Positions 25,763 to 33,985 of a DNA stretch of 64,000 nt are shown in pieces. Below the pieces are notes generated by a model. That model saw only the letters and a program-made list of their open reading frames with translations, ran no database searches and was not told the DNA's origin. This DNA comes from Tropicibacter alexandrii (GTDB taxonomy: Bacteria > Pseudomonadota > Alphaproteobacteria > Rhodobacterales > Rhodobacteraceae), in the NCBI RefSeq assembly GCF_003667315.2, contig NZ_RCTZ02000002.1, positions 124,001-188,000 on the forward strand. Reading direction: 5' to 3'. A program made the position numbers and the translations under genes. The first letter of the stretch is position 1. Each line of letters opens with the position of its first letter.

Positions 25763-26986
25763 TTAAGCACGGGTTTCGCCGGGCCGCATCCCCTTTTGAG
25801 CGGGCCACAGCCGCAGCGCCGCCACGATGCCCAGCACGCCAAGACCCGCGAGGCCCAGCAGCGCCGCGACCGTGCCAAAGCGGGTCATCAGCCAGCCCGA
25901 TAAAGGGTAGGTGACCAGCCAGCAGGCATGGCTCAGCGCGAATTGCGCCGCGAACAGGGCGGGGCGGTCCTCGGATGCCGCTGACCGGCGTAGCAACCGG
26001 CCCGAGGGGGTCAGGACTGCCGAGTAGCCCGCGCCCATGACCAGCCAATGCGCCAGCAGGGCAGACCATGTCAGGGCGTCCAGTGCAACGACCCCGGCGA
26101 ACGAGACCAAGGCGCCGATCATCGTGCCCGCGCCACACAGCATGACGGGCCGGTCGCGGAACCGATCCAGCAGGCGGGGCAGGGCCAGCGTGGCGAGGAT
26201 GCTTCCCCCGCCATAGGCTGCCATGGTCCAGCCCAAGGCGCTGTCGTTCAGGCCCAGCGATCCGCGCACCAGCACGACCGAGTTGATCAACACCATCGCC
26301 CCGCCGCTGGCGGCTGTCAGGCTCAGGCCCAACAACCCGCGCAGGCGTGGTGTGGCCAGATACAGGCGCACCCCGCGCGTTGTCCGGTCAAAGGCCCCGC
26401 GCGGCGCGGATGGGCTGGGCGAGGGCAGGGCGACCGACACGACCAGCAGGGCCGAGGCGAGGAACCCGGCGACCGTGCCCAGAAACAACGTGTCGAAGCT
26501 GACCAGCACCAGCAAGAGCCCGGCGAGGATCGGCGAGACGATGTTTTCCAGATCATAGGCCAGCCGCGACAGCGACAGCGCGCGGGTATAGCGGTCTTCC
26601 TCTGGAAGCACGTCGGGAATGGTCGCCTGAAAGGTGGGCGTGAACCCCGCCGAGGCCGATTGCAGCACGAAGATCAGCACATAGACTTGCCAGACTTCGG
26701 TGACGAAGGGCAGGCACAGGGCCGCGCCCGCGCGGACAATGTCCAGCGTCACCAGCAATCCGCGCCGGTTGACCCGATCCGCCCAGGCGCCTGCGATGGG
26801 CGCGATAAAGACATAGGCCACCATCTTGATCGTAAAGACGGTGCCCAGCACCATCGCCGCGCTGTCGCCCGCAAGGTCGAAGGCCAGCAAACCCAGCGCC
26901 ACGCTGGCCAGCCCGGTGCCCAGCAGCGCCACGAGTTGTGCGCCGAACAGGTGGCGGTAGGTGCGGTCTGACAGGATGTTCAACAT
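25763..26986 (-). CDS. MFS transporter
   Basis: A 407-residue major facilitator protein with twelve hydrophobic helices. The loop 2-3 motif reads [14 protein letters not shown], matching the G-x3-D-R-x-G-R-R consensus, and the central loop has the Pro-rich [19 protein letters not shown]. It resembles drug-efflux-like MFS_3/MFS_1 proteins; the substrate is unknown. It lies upstream of ade with a 28-base gap and is divergent from choX, with an inverted repeat (27033-27052) in the shared 103-base control region. Confidence 0.9.
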   Translation of the reverse strand: MLNILSDRTYRHLFGAQLVALLGTGLASVALGLLAFDLAGDSAAMVLGTVFTIKMVAYVFIAPIAGAWADRVNRRGLLVTLDIVRAGAALCLPFVTEVWQVYVLIFVLQSASAGFTPTFQATIPDVLPEEDRYTRALSLSRLAYDLENIVSPILAGLLLVLVSFDTLFLGTVAGFLASALLVVSVALPSPSPSAPRGAFDRTTRGVRLYLATPRLRGLLGLSLTAASGGAMVLINSVVLVRGSLGLNDSALGWTMAAYGGGSILATLALPRLLDRFRDRPVMLCGAGTMIGALVSFAGVVALDALTWSALLAHWLVMGAGYSAVLTPSGRLLRRSAASEDRPALFAAQFALSHACWLVTYPLSGWLMTRFGTVAALLGLAGLGVLGIVAALRLWPAQKGMRPGETRA

Positions 26987-27032
26987 GCCCTTACCCTATC
27001 TCGTGGCGTCTTGCCGTCAAACGTGGGATCCG

Positions 27033-27052
27033 GTTGCCAATCGGGCGGCAAC
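27033..27052. promoter_or_regulatory. Inverted repeat, possible operator between MFS gene and choX
   Basis: GTTGCC (27033-27038) and its exact complement GGCAAC (27047-27052) are spaced by eight bases, 38 bases before the choX ATG. This is the layout of a dimeric repressor site; the regulator (for example a BetI-like TetR protein) is not in the window. Confidence 0.4.
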
Positions 27053-27089
27053 AGGCTTCACTGCGGGCATCAAAACAGGGAGAACGACA

Positions 27090-28007
27090 ATGACACGTCT
27101 CATGACTTCGGCACTGGCCTTGATGCTGGCTTCGCAGGCTTCGGCCAATTGCGACAGCGTGACCTTCTCGGATGTGGGCTGGACCGACATCACCGCCACC
27201 ACCGCCGCCACGACGCTGGTGCTGGATGCGCTTGGCTACGAGACCGATATCAAGGTGCTGTCGGTGCCGATCACCTATACCTCGATGGCCGAGGGCGATA
27301 TCGACGTGTTCCTCGGCAACTGGATGCCGACGATGGAGGCGGATATCGCCCCGTATCGCGAGGCCGGAACCGTCGACACCGTGCGCGCCAACCTTGAGGG
27401 CGCGAAATACACGCTGGCCACCAATGCCGCCGGGGCCGCTTTGGGGATCGACGATTTCTCCAAGATCGCCGAGCATGGCGATGCGCTGGACCAGACCATC
27501 TACGGGATCGAGCCGGGCAATGACGGCAACCGCCTGATCATGGACATGATCGAAGCCAATGCCTTTGGTCTCGAAGGGTTCGACGTCAAGGAAAGCAGCG
27601 AGCAGGGGATGCTGGCGCAGGTCGGCCGTGCCGTGCAGCGCGAAGAGCCGGTGGTGTTTCTGGCGTGGGAGCCGCACCCGATGAACGCCAATTACGACCT
27701 GACCTACCTGACCGGCGGGGACGATTTCTTTGGCCCCGATCTGGGCGGCGCGACGGTCTATACCAACACCCGCGCGGGCTATGTCGAGGAATGCCCGAAC
27801 GTCGGCAAGCTGTTGACCAATCTCGAATTCTCGCTGGCGATGGAGAACGAGATCATGGGCGCGATCCTCGATGATGGGGCGGACCCGCAGGATGCGGCCA
27901 AGGCATGGCTGTCGGCCAATACCGGCGTGCTGGATGGCTGGCTGGACGGCGTGACCACCAAGGATGGCGGCGACGCGATGGAGGCGGTCAAGGCCGCATT
28001 GAACTGA
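27090..28007 (+). CDS. choX: Choline ABC transporter substrate-binding protein
   Basis: A 305-residue periplasmic binding protein of the OpuAC/ProX type. Signal peptide MTRLMTSALALMLASQASA is followed by CDSVTFSDVGWTDITATTA, the start seen in ChoX, and the domain includes aromatic/GNW ligand-cage elements (VFLGNWMPTMEADI) and FLAWEPHPMNANYDLTYL. It should bind choline, possibly betaine or acetylcholine, for osmoprotection and catabolism. The AGGGAGA site supports ATG 27090. The permease and ATPase genes (choW, choV) are not adjacent: a DUF1217 gene and an opposing GST gene separate them by 2.5 kb. Confidence 0.91.
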   Translation: MTRLMTSALALMLASQASANCDSVTFSDVGWTDITATTAATTLVLDALGYETDIKVLSVPITYTSMAEGDIDVFLGNWMPTMEADIAPYREAGTVDTVRANLEGAKYTLATNAAGAALGIDDFSKIAEHGDALDQTIYGIEPGNDGNRLIMDMIEANAFGLEGFDVKESSEQGMLAQVGRAVQREEPVVFLAWEPHPMNANYDLTYLTGGDDFFGPDLGGATVYTNTRAGYVEECPNVGKLLTNLEFSLAMENEIMGAILDDGADPQDAAKAWLSANTGVLDGWLDGVTTKDGGDAMEAVKAALN

Positions 28008-28008
28008 T

Positions 28009-28035
28009 CCGGGGCGGGTCGGGGCCCAGCCCCGG
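28009..28035 (+). terminator. GC-rich hairpin after choX
   Basis: CCGGGGC (28009-28015) can pair with GCCCCGG (28029-28035); a nested GGGGC/GCCCC hairpin is also possible. It starts two bases after the choX stop. There is no U-run, so it could stabilise or attenuate rather than fully terminate. Confidence 0.4.
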
Positions 28036-28178
28036 CCTGTGACCTGTCCGGCCTGCCGGGATGTGTCGAATTGTCGGCAAATCCCTGCGGGCCGCGAAAG
28101 GAGCGGTTAACCGCAGCTGCGTTACATGGGGCTTGCCCGATGGGGGAGGGCCGACCAGACGCTTGCGGAGACCGCGCC

Positions 28179-29807
28179 ATGTATACGCCGATCATCCTTG
28201 GGACCGGGCTTGCCGGTTACACCCAGCTTTCCCGCACCCGCGATGCGCAACAGGAAAACTACGCCAAATCGGCGCAGGTGGCCCGCGACACCCAGCATTT
28301 CAAGAACAAGATGGCCAGTGTCCAAACGGTCGACGACCTGATGGAGGATCGTCAGCTGTTGCGCGTGGCGCTGGGGGCTTTCGGTCTGGACGAGGATCTG
28401 AACAACCGGGCTTATATCCGGAAGATCCTCGAATCCGATCTGAATGACAGCAAATCTCTGGCCAATCGCCTCGCGGACAAGCGCTATCTGGCCTTTGCCA
28501 AGGCCTTCAACTTCAGCGGCGAGGCGCCCAATGCGCCCGCGACGCGCAACGCGACCGATGTGGCGCTGGACCTGTCGACTATCCGCAAGGTCGATGACCT
28601 TCTGAACGACAAGGACCTGCTGGCCGCAACGCTCAAGACCGTCGGGATCGAGGACGGGCTGAACAACGACTATTTCCTGCGCAAGGTGCTGACCTCGGAC
28701 GTGAATGACCCGACCTCCTTCGTCAATCGGCTCGGCGACAGCCGCTATGTCGAGCTTGCCGAAGCCTTTGATTTCCCGTCAAAGGCGCCCCGCTTCGACA
28801 GTGTCTTCGGCTTTGTCGAGACGTTCCGGGGCCGCGTCGAAGACCTTCAGACGCCCGAGGACCTGCTCGGGGATGACGAGCTTCTGGAAACGGCGCTGGG
28901 CATCTTCGGGCTGGAGGATGACATCTATCGCACGGATTTCCTGACCGATGTTCTGAACTCGGACCTGTATGACGAAACCTCCTTTGCCAACACGCAGGAG
29001 GATGGGCGCTACGCCGCCTTTGCCAAGGTGTTCGGCTTTGCCGAGCGCGCCGATGCGGAACTGAACGGCTATACCTTCGACAGCAAGCTGCAGGACTTCA
29101 TCGACAAGATCGACAACCCGTCGAACGGCGATATCGTGTCCCGGCAGGACCTGTCCGACAATGTCCGCGTGATGCTGGCCTCGATCGACTTCTTCGGCCT
29201 GCCGAAACGGGATGACCGGATCGATTTTGCCAACCGGATCATCAATTCGGACCGCAACGACCCGTTTTCGCTGGTCAATTCGGTCTCGGACGAACGCTAC
29301 CGCGTGTTCCACGATGCCTTCGATTTTCAGGAAAAGCCCGAGGGGCGCACCTATCCCGACGGGTTCGCCGAAGCGGTCGTCGCCAATTATCTCGACCGCC
29401 AGTTCGAGATCAGCGTCGGGGAGCAGAACGACACGATGCGCGTCGCCATGGCGATGGAGCGCGAGTTGAACACACTGGTCAACAGCTCGAAAAGCAACGA
29501 TTCGCGCTGGTACGGGGTGATGGCCTCGAAGCCCTTGCGGGACGTGTTTGAAACCGTGTTGGCCCTGCCCTCCGACAGCTTTGGCGCGCTGGATGTCGAA
29601 CGGCAGTTGAACGACTTCAAGGCCAAGGCCGAATCCTTCTTCGGCACCGACAAGCTTGGCGATTTCCTGCAGGAGGACAAGCTGAGCGAATTGCGCCGGA
29701 TGTACCTCGTGCGCAAGGATGCCCAAGGCTATTCCACGACGTCGACCGCGAATGTCGTGGTTTCGCTGCTGGCGAATTCCGTGCCGCAGAACGGCCTTCT
29801 GGGCTAG
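28179..29807 (+). CDS. DUF1217 repeat protein
   Basis: A 542-residue soluble protein without signal peptide, beginning MYTPIILGTGLAGYTQLSRTRD. It contains four tandem imperfect repeats of about 65-70 residues (roughly residues 45-112, 125-195, 215-285 and 312-390), each with the pattern DLL-x-D-x2-LL-x2-AL-x3-G-x-D...FL-x2-VL-x-SD-x-ND...F-x-NRL-x-D-x-RY-x2-FA-x-AF-x-F, the DUF1217 signature, plus a longer C-terminal helical region. In Rhodobacterales DUF1217 genes are usually found with flagellar genes; none are present here. A TTAACC half-site lies upstream. Its TAG stop overlaps the TAG of the opposing GST gene (CTAG). Confidence 0.86.
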   Translation: MYTPIILGTGLAGYTQLSRTRDAQQENYAKSAQVARDTQHFKNKMASVQTVDDLMEDRQLLRVALGAFGLDEDLNNRAYIRKILESDLNDSKSLANRLADKRYLAFAKAFNFSGEAPNAPATRNATDVALDLSTIRKVDDLLNDKDLLAATLKTVGIEDGLNNDYFLRKVLTSDVNDPTSFVNRLGDSRYVELAEAFDFPSKAPRFDSVFGFVETFRGRVEDLQTPEDLLGDDELLETALGIFGLEDDIYRTDFLTDVLNSDLYDETSFANTQEDGRYAAFAKVFGFAERADAELNGYTFDSKLQDFIDKIDNPSNGDIVSRQDLSDNVRVMLASIDFFGLPKRDDRIDFANRIINSDRNDPFSLVNSVSDERYRVFHDAFDFQEKPEGRTYPDGFAEAVVANYLDRQFEISVGEQNDTMRVAMAMERELNTLVNSSKSNDSRWYGVMASKPLRDVFETVLALPSDSFGALDVERQLNDFKAKAESFFGTDKLGDFLQEDKLSELRRMYLVRKDAQGYSTTSTANVVVSLLANSVPQNGLLG

Positions 29808-30424
29808 GGGGCCGGTGTCAGGGCGTCGTCCAACGCCTTGGCACGGATCGCCGCCGGGCGTGTCGTGATGCGCGCCGCATAATCGGCAAAGCCCGCGCGC
29901 TCTGGCAAGGTGCCAAAGCTCTGGCCCCAGTTGATCTGGCTGCCAAGGTAGACATCCACCGCGCTGAACCCGTCGCCCAGCAACCATGGGCGCCCGTCGG
30001 CCAGAAGCGTCTCCAAAGTGTCGGCGACACTGGCCAGCGTGCCCCAGCCGGCGCGCCGCGCGCCTTGCGCATCCTGCGGGTCGAAGCCAAAGGACGCCGC
30101 CGTCACCGCCGCCTCGACCGGCCCGGCGGCGAAGAACATCCAGCGATAGAAATCACCACGCGCGCCCGGATCGGGGATCAGCCCGGCCTCGGGAAAGGCC
30201 TCGGCCAGCCAGCAGCAGATGGCGGCGCATTCCGTCACCACAGTCTCGCCCGCCTGCACCACGGGAACCTTGCCCATTGGGTTCAAGGCACGGTAGCTGT
30301 CGGACTTCATCTCGGGGCCGTACTCGACCACGCGTGTCTCGTACTGCGCCCCGCATTCCTCCAGCATCCAGCGCACGATGCGCCCGCGCGACATCGGGTT
30401 CGTCCAGAAAATCAGGTTGTCCAT
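29804..30424 (-). CDS. Glutathione S-transferase family protein
   Basis: A 206-residue GST: N-terminal thioredoxin-fold domain (LIFWTNPMSRGRIVRWMLEECGAQYE; NPMGKVPVVQAGETVVTECAAICCWLAEAFP) and C-terminal helical domain with the N-capping box FSAVDVYLG. A conserved Ser in the NPMSRGR position is the probable catalytic residue. The substrate is unknown. GGAGG precedes the ATG at 30424. It is transcribed against the flanking cho and DUF1217 genes and shares the four-base CTAG with the DUF1217 stop. Confidence 0.9.
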   Translation of the reverse strand: MDNLIFWTNPMSRGRIVRWMLEECGAQYETRVVEYGPEMKSDSYRALNPMGKVPVVQAGETVVTECAAICCWLAEAFPEAGLIPDPGARGDFYRWMFFAAGPVEAAVTAASFGFDPQDAQGARRAGWGTLASVADTLETLLADGRPWLLGDGFSAVDVYLGSQINWGQSFGTLPERAGFADYAARITTRPAAIRAKALDDALTPAP

Positions 30425-30544
30425 GCTCAGGCCCTCCGGAGGCCACAAGACACCGCCAAGGATTTTCACGCAAGCGAAACGAAGCGGTTTCCTTCCCCCC
30501 CGGATCGCGATTAACCTGATCGGCAAGTCAACAAAGGGGCGGGC

Positions 30545-31381
30545 ATGGACTGGCTGACGGAAAACAAGATCCCTGTGGGCGACGCCGCCGAGGCGGTCTT
30601 TGATTGGCTGCAGCGCAACGGCGCGGTGGTGTTCGACGCGCTGGCCATCGCGATGGAGTGGCTGATCGAAGCGATCCTCTGGCTGTTGCAATCGCCCCCA
30701 CCGCTGCTGGTGGTGGCGATCCTGACGCTGGCGACCTACGCACTGCACCGCCGCTGGACACCGACGCTGATCGTGGGCTTCGGGTTCCTGTTCATCCTCA
30801 ATCAGGGCTATTGGGAGGAGACGACCGAAAGCCTGACGCTGGTCTTGTCGGCCTGCGTGGTCTGCATGGGCGTGGGCGTCCCGATCGGCATCGCGGCGGC
30901 GCACCGCCCGCGCCTATACGCGTGGATGCGCCCGGTTCTGGACCTGATGCAGACCCTGCCGACCTTCGTCTACCTGATCCCGGCGATCGTCTTCTTCGGC
31001 ATCGGCATGGTGCCGGGCCTGATCGCCACGGTGATCTTCGTCGTGCCCGCGCCGATCCGCCTGACACATCTGGGCATCTCGGCGACACCGACGGCGCTGG
31101 TCGAGGCGGCGGATGCGTTCGGCGCAACCCCGCGCCAGAAACTCTGGAAGGTCGAGCTTCCCTCGGCGTTGCCGCAAATCATGGCGGGGCTGAACCAGAC
31201 GATCATGCTGTCGCTGTCGATGGTCGTCATCGCGGCGCTGGTGGGGGCGGACGGGCTCGGCGTGCCGGTGGTGCGCGCGCTGAACCGTGTGGACACGGGG
31301 CTGGGCTTCGAGGCGGGCCTCATCATCGTCGTCGTGGCCATCATGCTCGACCGCGCCCTGCGCTGGGAGGGCCGCAAATGA
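30545..31381 (+). CDS. choW: Choline ABC transporter permease
   Basis: A 278-residue permease of the ProW/OpuAB type. N-terminal MDWLTENKIPVGDAAEAVFDWL is typical of ChoW; six or so helices follow, with the BPD_transp_1 EAA loop in LVEAADAFGATPRQKLWKVELPSALPQIMAGLNQ. It forms the membrane channel for choline uptake with ChoX and ChoV. Its TGA overlaps the choV ATG (ATGA). It has its own 120-base upstream region shared with the divergent GST gene and containing a TTAACC half-site. Confidence 0.91.
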   Translation: MDWLTENKIPVGDAAEAVFDWLQRNGAVVFDALAIAMEWLIEAILWLLQSPPPLLVVAILTLATYALHRRWTPTLIVGFGFLFILNQGYWEETTESLTLVLSACVVCMGVGVPIGIAAAHRPRLYAWMRPVLDLMQTLPTFVYLIPAIVFFGIGMVPGLIATVIFVVPAPIRLTHLGISATPTALVEAADAFGATPRQKLWKVELPSALPQIMAGLNQTIMLSLSMVVIAALVGADGLGVPVVRALNRVDTGLGFEAGLIIVVVAIMLDRALRWEGRK

Positions 31382-32379
31382 CCGCTGTCTCCTTCGACAA
31401 TGTCTCGATCATCTTCGGCGATCACCCGGACAAGGCGCTGCCGCTGGCCGATCAGGGCCAGTCCCGCGCCGAGATCCAGAAAGCCACCGGCCAAGTGCTG
31501 GGCGTGCACGACTGCTCGCTCGACGTGCAAGAGGGCGAGATCCTCGTGCTGATGGGCCTGTCCGGCTCGGGCAAGTCGACGCTTCTGCGCGCGGTCAACG
31601 GGCTGAACCCGGTGGTGCGCGGATCGGTCTCGGTGCATGACGGCGGCAAGATGGTCGATGTCACCCATTGCGACGCCGCCACCCTGCGGCGGATGCGGCA
31701 GACGCGCATCGCCATGGTCTTCCAGCAATTCGGCCTGTTGCCGTGGCGCTCCGTCGCCGAAAACGTCGGTTTCGGCCTCGAACTGGCGGGCCGCCCTGCC
31801 GCCGAGCGCCAAGAAACCGTGACCCGCCAACTCACCCTTGTCGGCCTCGATGGCTGGGCCGACCGCAAGGTCGGGGAACTGTCCGGCGGGATGCAGCAAC
31901 GCGTGGGCCTCGCCCGCGCCTTTGCCACGGACGCGCCGCTTCTGCTGATGGACGAACCGTTCTCCGCCCTCGACCCGCTGATCCGCAGCCGCCTTCAGGA
32001 CGAATTGCTCGACCTGCAACGGGATCTCAAGCGGACCATCATCTTCGTCAGCCATGACCTCGACGAAGCGTTCAAGATCGGCAACCGCATCGCGATCATG
32101 GAAGGCGGGCGCATCGTGCAACTCGGCACCCCGCGCGAAATCTTCTCCAACCCCGCGTCGGATTACGTGGCCGATTTCGTCGCCAACATGAACCCGCTCG
32201 GCGTGCTGACCGCCCGCGACGTGATGGAGCCGGGCGAAGGCAGTCACCCCGTCGATATCGAAACGCCGATCCGCGACCTGATGCCCTTGCTGGACAAGGG
32301 CCCGCTGACCGTCACCGAAAACGGCCGACCACGTGGGCGCGTGACCAGCGCAAGCCTTGTGTCCCGACTGGGGCAATAG
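31378..32379 (+). CDS. choV: Choline ABC transporter ATP-binding protein
   Basis: A 333-residue ATPase of the ProV/ChoV type. Walker A is GLSGSGKST, the Q-loop MVFQQFGLLPWRSV, the signature LSGGMQQR, and Walker B LLLMDEPFSALDP, with the switch His in FVSHDLDEA. The N-terminal ALPLADQGQSRAEIQKATGQVLGV insertion is characteristic of the glycine betaine/choline subgroup. The C-terminal part is short, a remnant of the CBS region of ProV (TARDVMEPGEGS ... IRDLMPLLDKGPLTVTENGRPRG). It is coupled to choW. Confidence 0.93.
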   Translation: MTAVSFDNVSIIFGDHPDKALPLADQGQSRAEIQKATGQVLGVHDCSLDVQEGEILVLMGLSGSGKSTLLRAVNGLNPVVRGSVSVHDGGKMVDVTHCDAATLRRMRQTRIAMVFQQFGLLPWRSVAENVGFGLELAGRPAAERQETVTRQLTLVGLDGWADRKVGELSGGMQQRVGLARAFATDAPLLLMDEPFSALDPLIRSRLQDELLDLQRDLKRTIIFVSHDLDEAFKIGNRIAIMEGGRIVQLGTPREIFSNPASDYVADFVANMNPLGVLTARDVMEPGEGSHPVDIETPIRDLMPLLDKGPLTVTENGRPRGRVTSASLVSRLGQ

Positions 32380-32390
32380 CCCGGCCTTCG

Positions 32391-32490
32391 GTTTCTTCTG
32401 GCCAGAAATACCGCGGGGTTTGGGGCAGAGCCCCAACGGGGGTCTGGGGGTGAAACCCCCAGAAGCAAGAGCGCGGCGCAGCCGCCCCGT
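32391..32490 (+). repeat. TTCTTCTGGC/AAATACC repeat family, copy 2
   Basis: GTTTCTTCTGGC, then AAATACCGCGGGG, then a chain of short GC stems (TTGGGGC/GCCCCAA and TGGGGGT/ACCCCCA). It starts 11 bases after the choV stop and fills the gap to the enoyl-CoA hydratase gene, which converges on choV. It may act as a bidirectional terminator. Confidence 0.8.
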
Positions 32491-32500
32491 TTGGCAGGAC

Positions 32501-33109
32501 CTACCCGATCATCCGTAGGATCGCGGCGGCATGTTCGGGCGTGGCGCCAAGGCTGTCCGCCGCCAGATCGCGCGCCGCCGCCAGCACATCGCCCTCGACG
32601 ACGCGGTCGATCAGCCCCCATTGCACGGCCTCCTCGACCGGCACTTTCTGCCCCGCGACCAGTATCATTTTCGCCCGGCTTGCGCCGACCAGCGCCGCCA
32701 GCCGCTTCGGGTCGGATGGCTGCGGCAGAAAGCCCAGCTTCATCACCGGGTAGAACACCTTGGCCCCCGGCCCCGAAATCCGCATGTCGCAGGCAAGGAA
32801 CATTCCCATCGCGCCCCCCGCGACCGTACCGTTCAGCGCGCAGATCGTCACCGCATCCAGCCGCGCCAGCGCGCCTGACAGCCGCTCCCAAAGCGGCGAC
32901 AGGGCAAGGCCCGCGCGCGCCGCGTCCAGATCGGCCCCGGCCGAGAACACCTTGCCCGTGCCAGTCAGGACCAGCGCCCGCGCCTCGCGCGCGGATTCGA
33001 CGATCTCGCACAGCCGTTCCAGCATGTCGGCGGTCAGCGAATTTGCCTTGTCAGGCCGGTTGATCGTGACGATCCACAGGCCCGTCTCCTCCTTCACGAG
33101 GTCGATCAT
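32501..33109 (-). CDS. Enoyl-CoA hydratase/isomerase family protein
   Basis: A 202-residue crotonase-fold protein, shorter than the usual 260. The oxyanion-hole elements are ALVLTGTGKVFSAGADLDAA and ALNGTVAGGAMGMFLACDMRI; a Glu equivalent to the typical catalytic Glu is not obvious (FYPVMKLGFLPQPSD), so the exact reaction is unclear. The ATG at 33109 overlaps the stop of the SDR gene upstream (ATGA), forming a two-gene operon. An acyl-CoA route is likely but unspecified. Confidence 0.88.
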   Translation of the reverse strand: MIDLVKEETGLWIVTINRPDKANSLTADMLERLCEIVESAREARALVLTGTGKVFSAGADLDAARAGLALSPLWERLSGALARLDAVTICALNGTVAGGAMGMFLACDMRISGPGAKVFYPVMKLGFLPQPSDPKRLAALVGASRAKMILVAGQKVPVEEAVQWGLIDRVVEGDVLAAARDLAADSLGATPEHAAAILRMIG

Positions 33110-33855
33110 GAAAGGCCAAGCTCCGCCCGGATCGCCTCGTCGCGCAAGGACACCTCGTCGCCGATGAACCTGTCCGCCTCTGCCCCGGCCATCCAGACAA
33201 GCGCCTTGGCCACCCATTCGGGGGGGATGTGGGCTGACCAGTCCAACTGGCTCACGGGATTGATTCCGCTCGCCTTGATGTCGCGCTGCATCTGCGTCGC
33301 GACCGTGCCGGGTGACAGCGAAATCGCCCGGATGCCCTGATCGCGATATTCCTTGTCGGCCATGCGGGTCAGCATCAAGGCCCCCGCCTTGGAGGCACAA
33401 TAGGCCGACCATGCCTCGACCGGGCCATGCGCCGCGCCCGAGCCGATGGTCAGCAGAGATCCGCCGCCATGCTCCAGCATCACCGGCAGCGCCGCGCGCA
33501 TACCGTGGAACACGCCCTTGAGATTGATGTCGATCACGTCACCCCAACCGTCCGGGTCGGCCTCGGCCATGTGGCTGATCGGCTCGATCACGCCCGCATT
33601 GTTGACCAGCACATCCAGTCCGCCATGCGCCTTGACGCAGTTGCGCACCGCTTGGTCGACCTCCCAGTAGCGGCCCATGTCGCAGGGGATCGCCACCGCC
33701 TGCTCGCCAATCTCGCCCGCGAGATCCGCGATCGCCTCGGCCGAGCGCGCCACCAGCGCGACCTTGGCCCCGGCCGCCGCGAATGCCCGCGCGGCCTCTG
33801 CGCCGATGCCGCGGCTGGCCCCGGTGATCATCACTGTCTTGCCTTGCAACGTCAT
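33106..33855 (-). CDS. SDR-family oxidoreductase
   Basis: A 249-residue short-chain dehydrogenase/reductase. Cofactor motif TGASRGIG, NNAGVIEP, catalytic Ser in GSGAAHG and YCASK tetrad (YxxxK) are present. It keeps the ALVARS segment after strand 2, suggesting NADP(H). The ATG at 33855 removes a short unsupported leader. It is translationally coupled to the enoyl-CoA hydratase gene, so the two probably act on the same acyl or alcohol substrate. Confidence 0.9.
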   Translation of the reverse strand: MTLQGKTVMITGASRGIGAEAARAFAAAGAKVALVARSAEAIADLAGEIGEQAVAIPCDMGRYWEVDQAVRNCVKAHGGLDVLVNNAGVIEPISHMAEADPDGWGDVIDINLKGVFHGMRAALPVMLEHGGGSLLTIGSGAAHGPVEAWSAYCASKAGALMLTRMADKEYRDQGIRAISLSPGTVATQMQRDIKASGINPVSQLDWSAHIPPEWVAKALVWMAGAEADRFIGDEVSLRDEAIRAELGLS

Positions 33856-33985
33856 GTCGAGCCTCCGTTTCGAACGTTGTGTCGGTGGTATCGTCACAAA
33901 GGTACGGAATCCAGTCCCTTGACCTGAACTGGCCTGCGTCCGACACTTGCAGCAATATTCGTTAGAACACTCGAAGAGGTGGATT

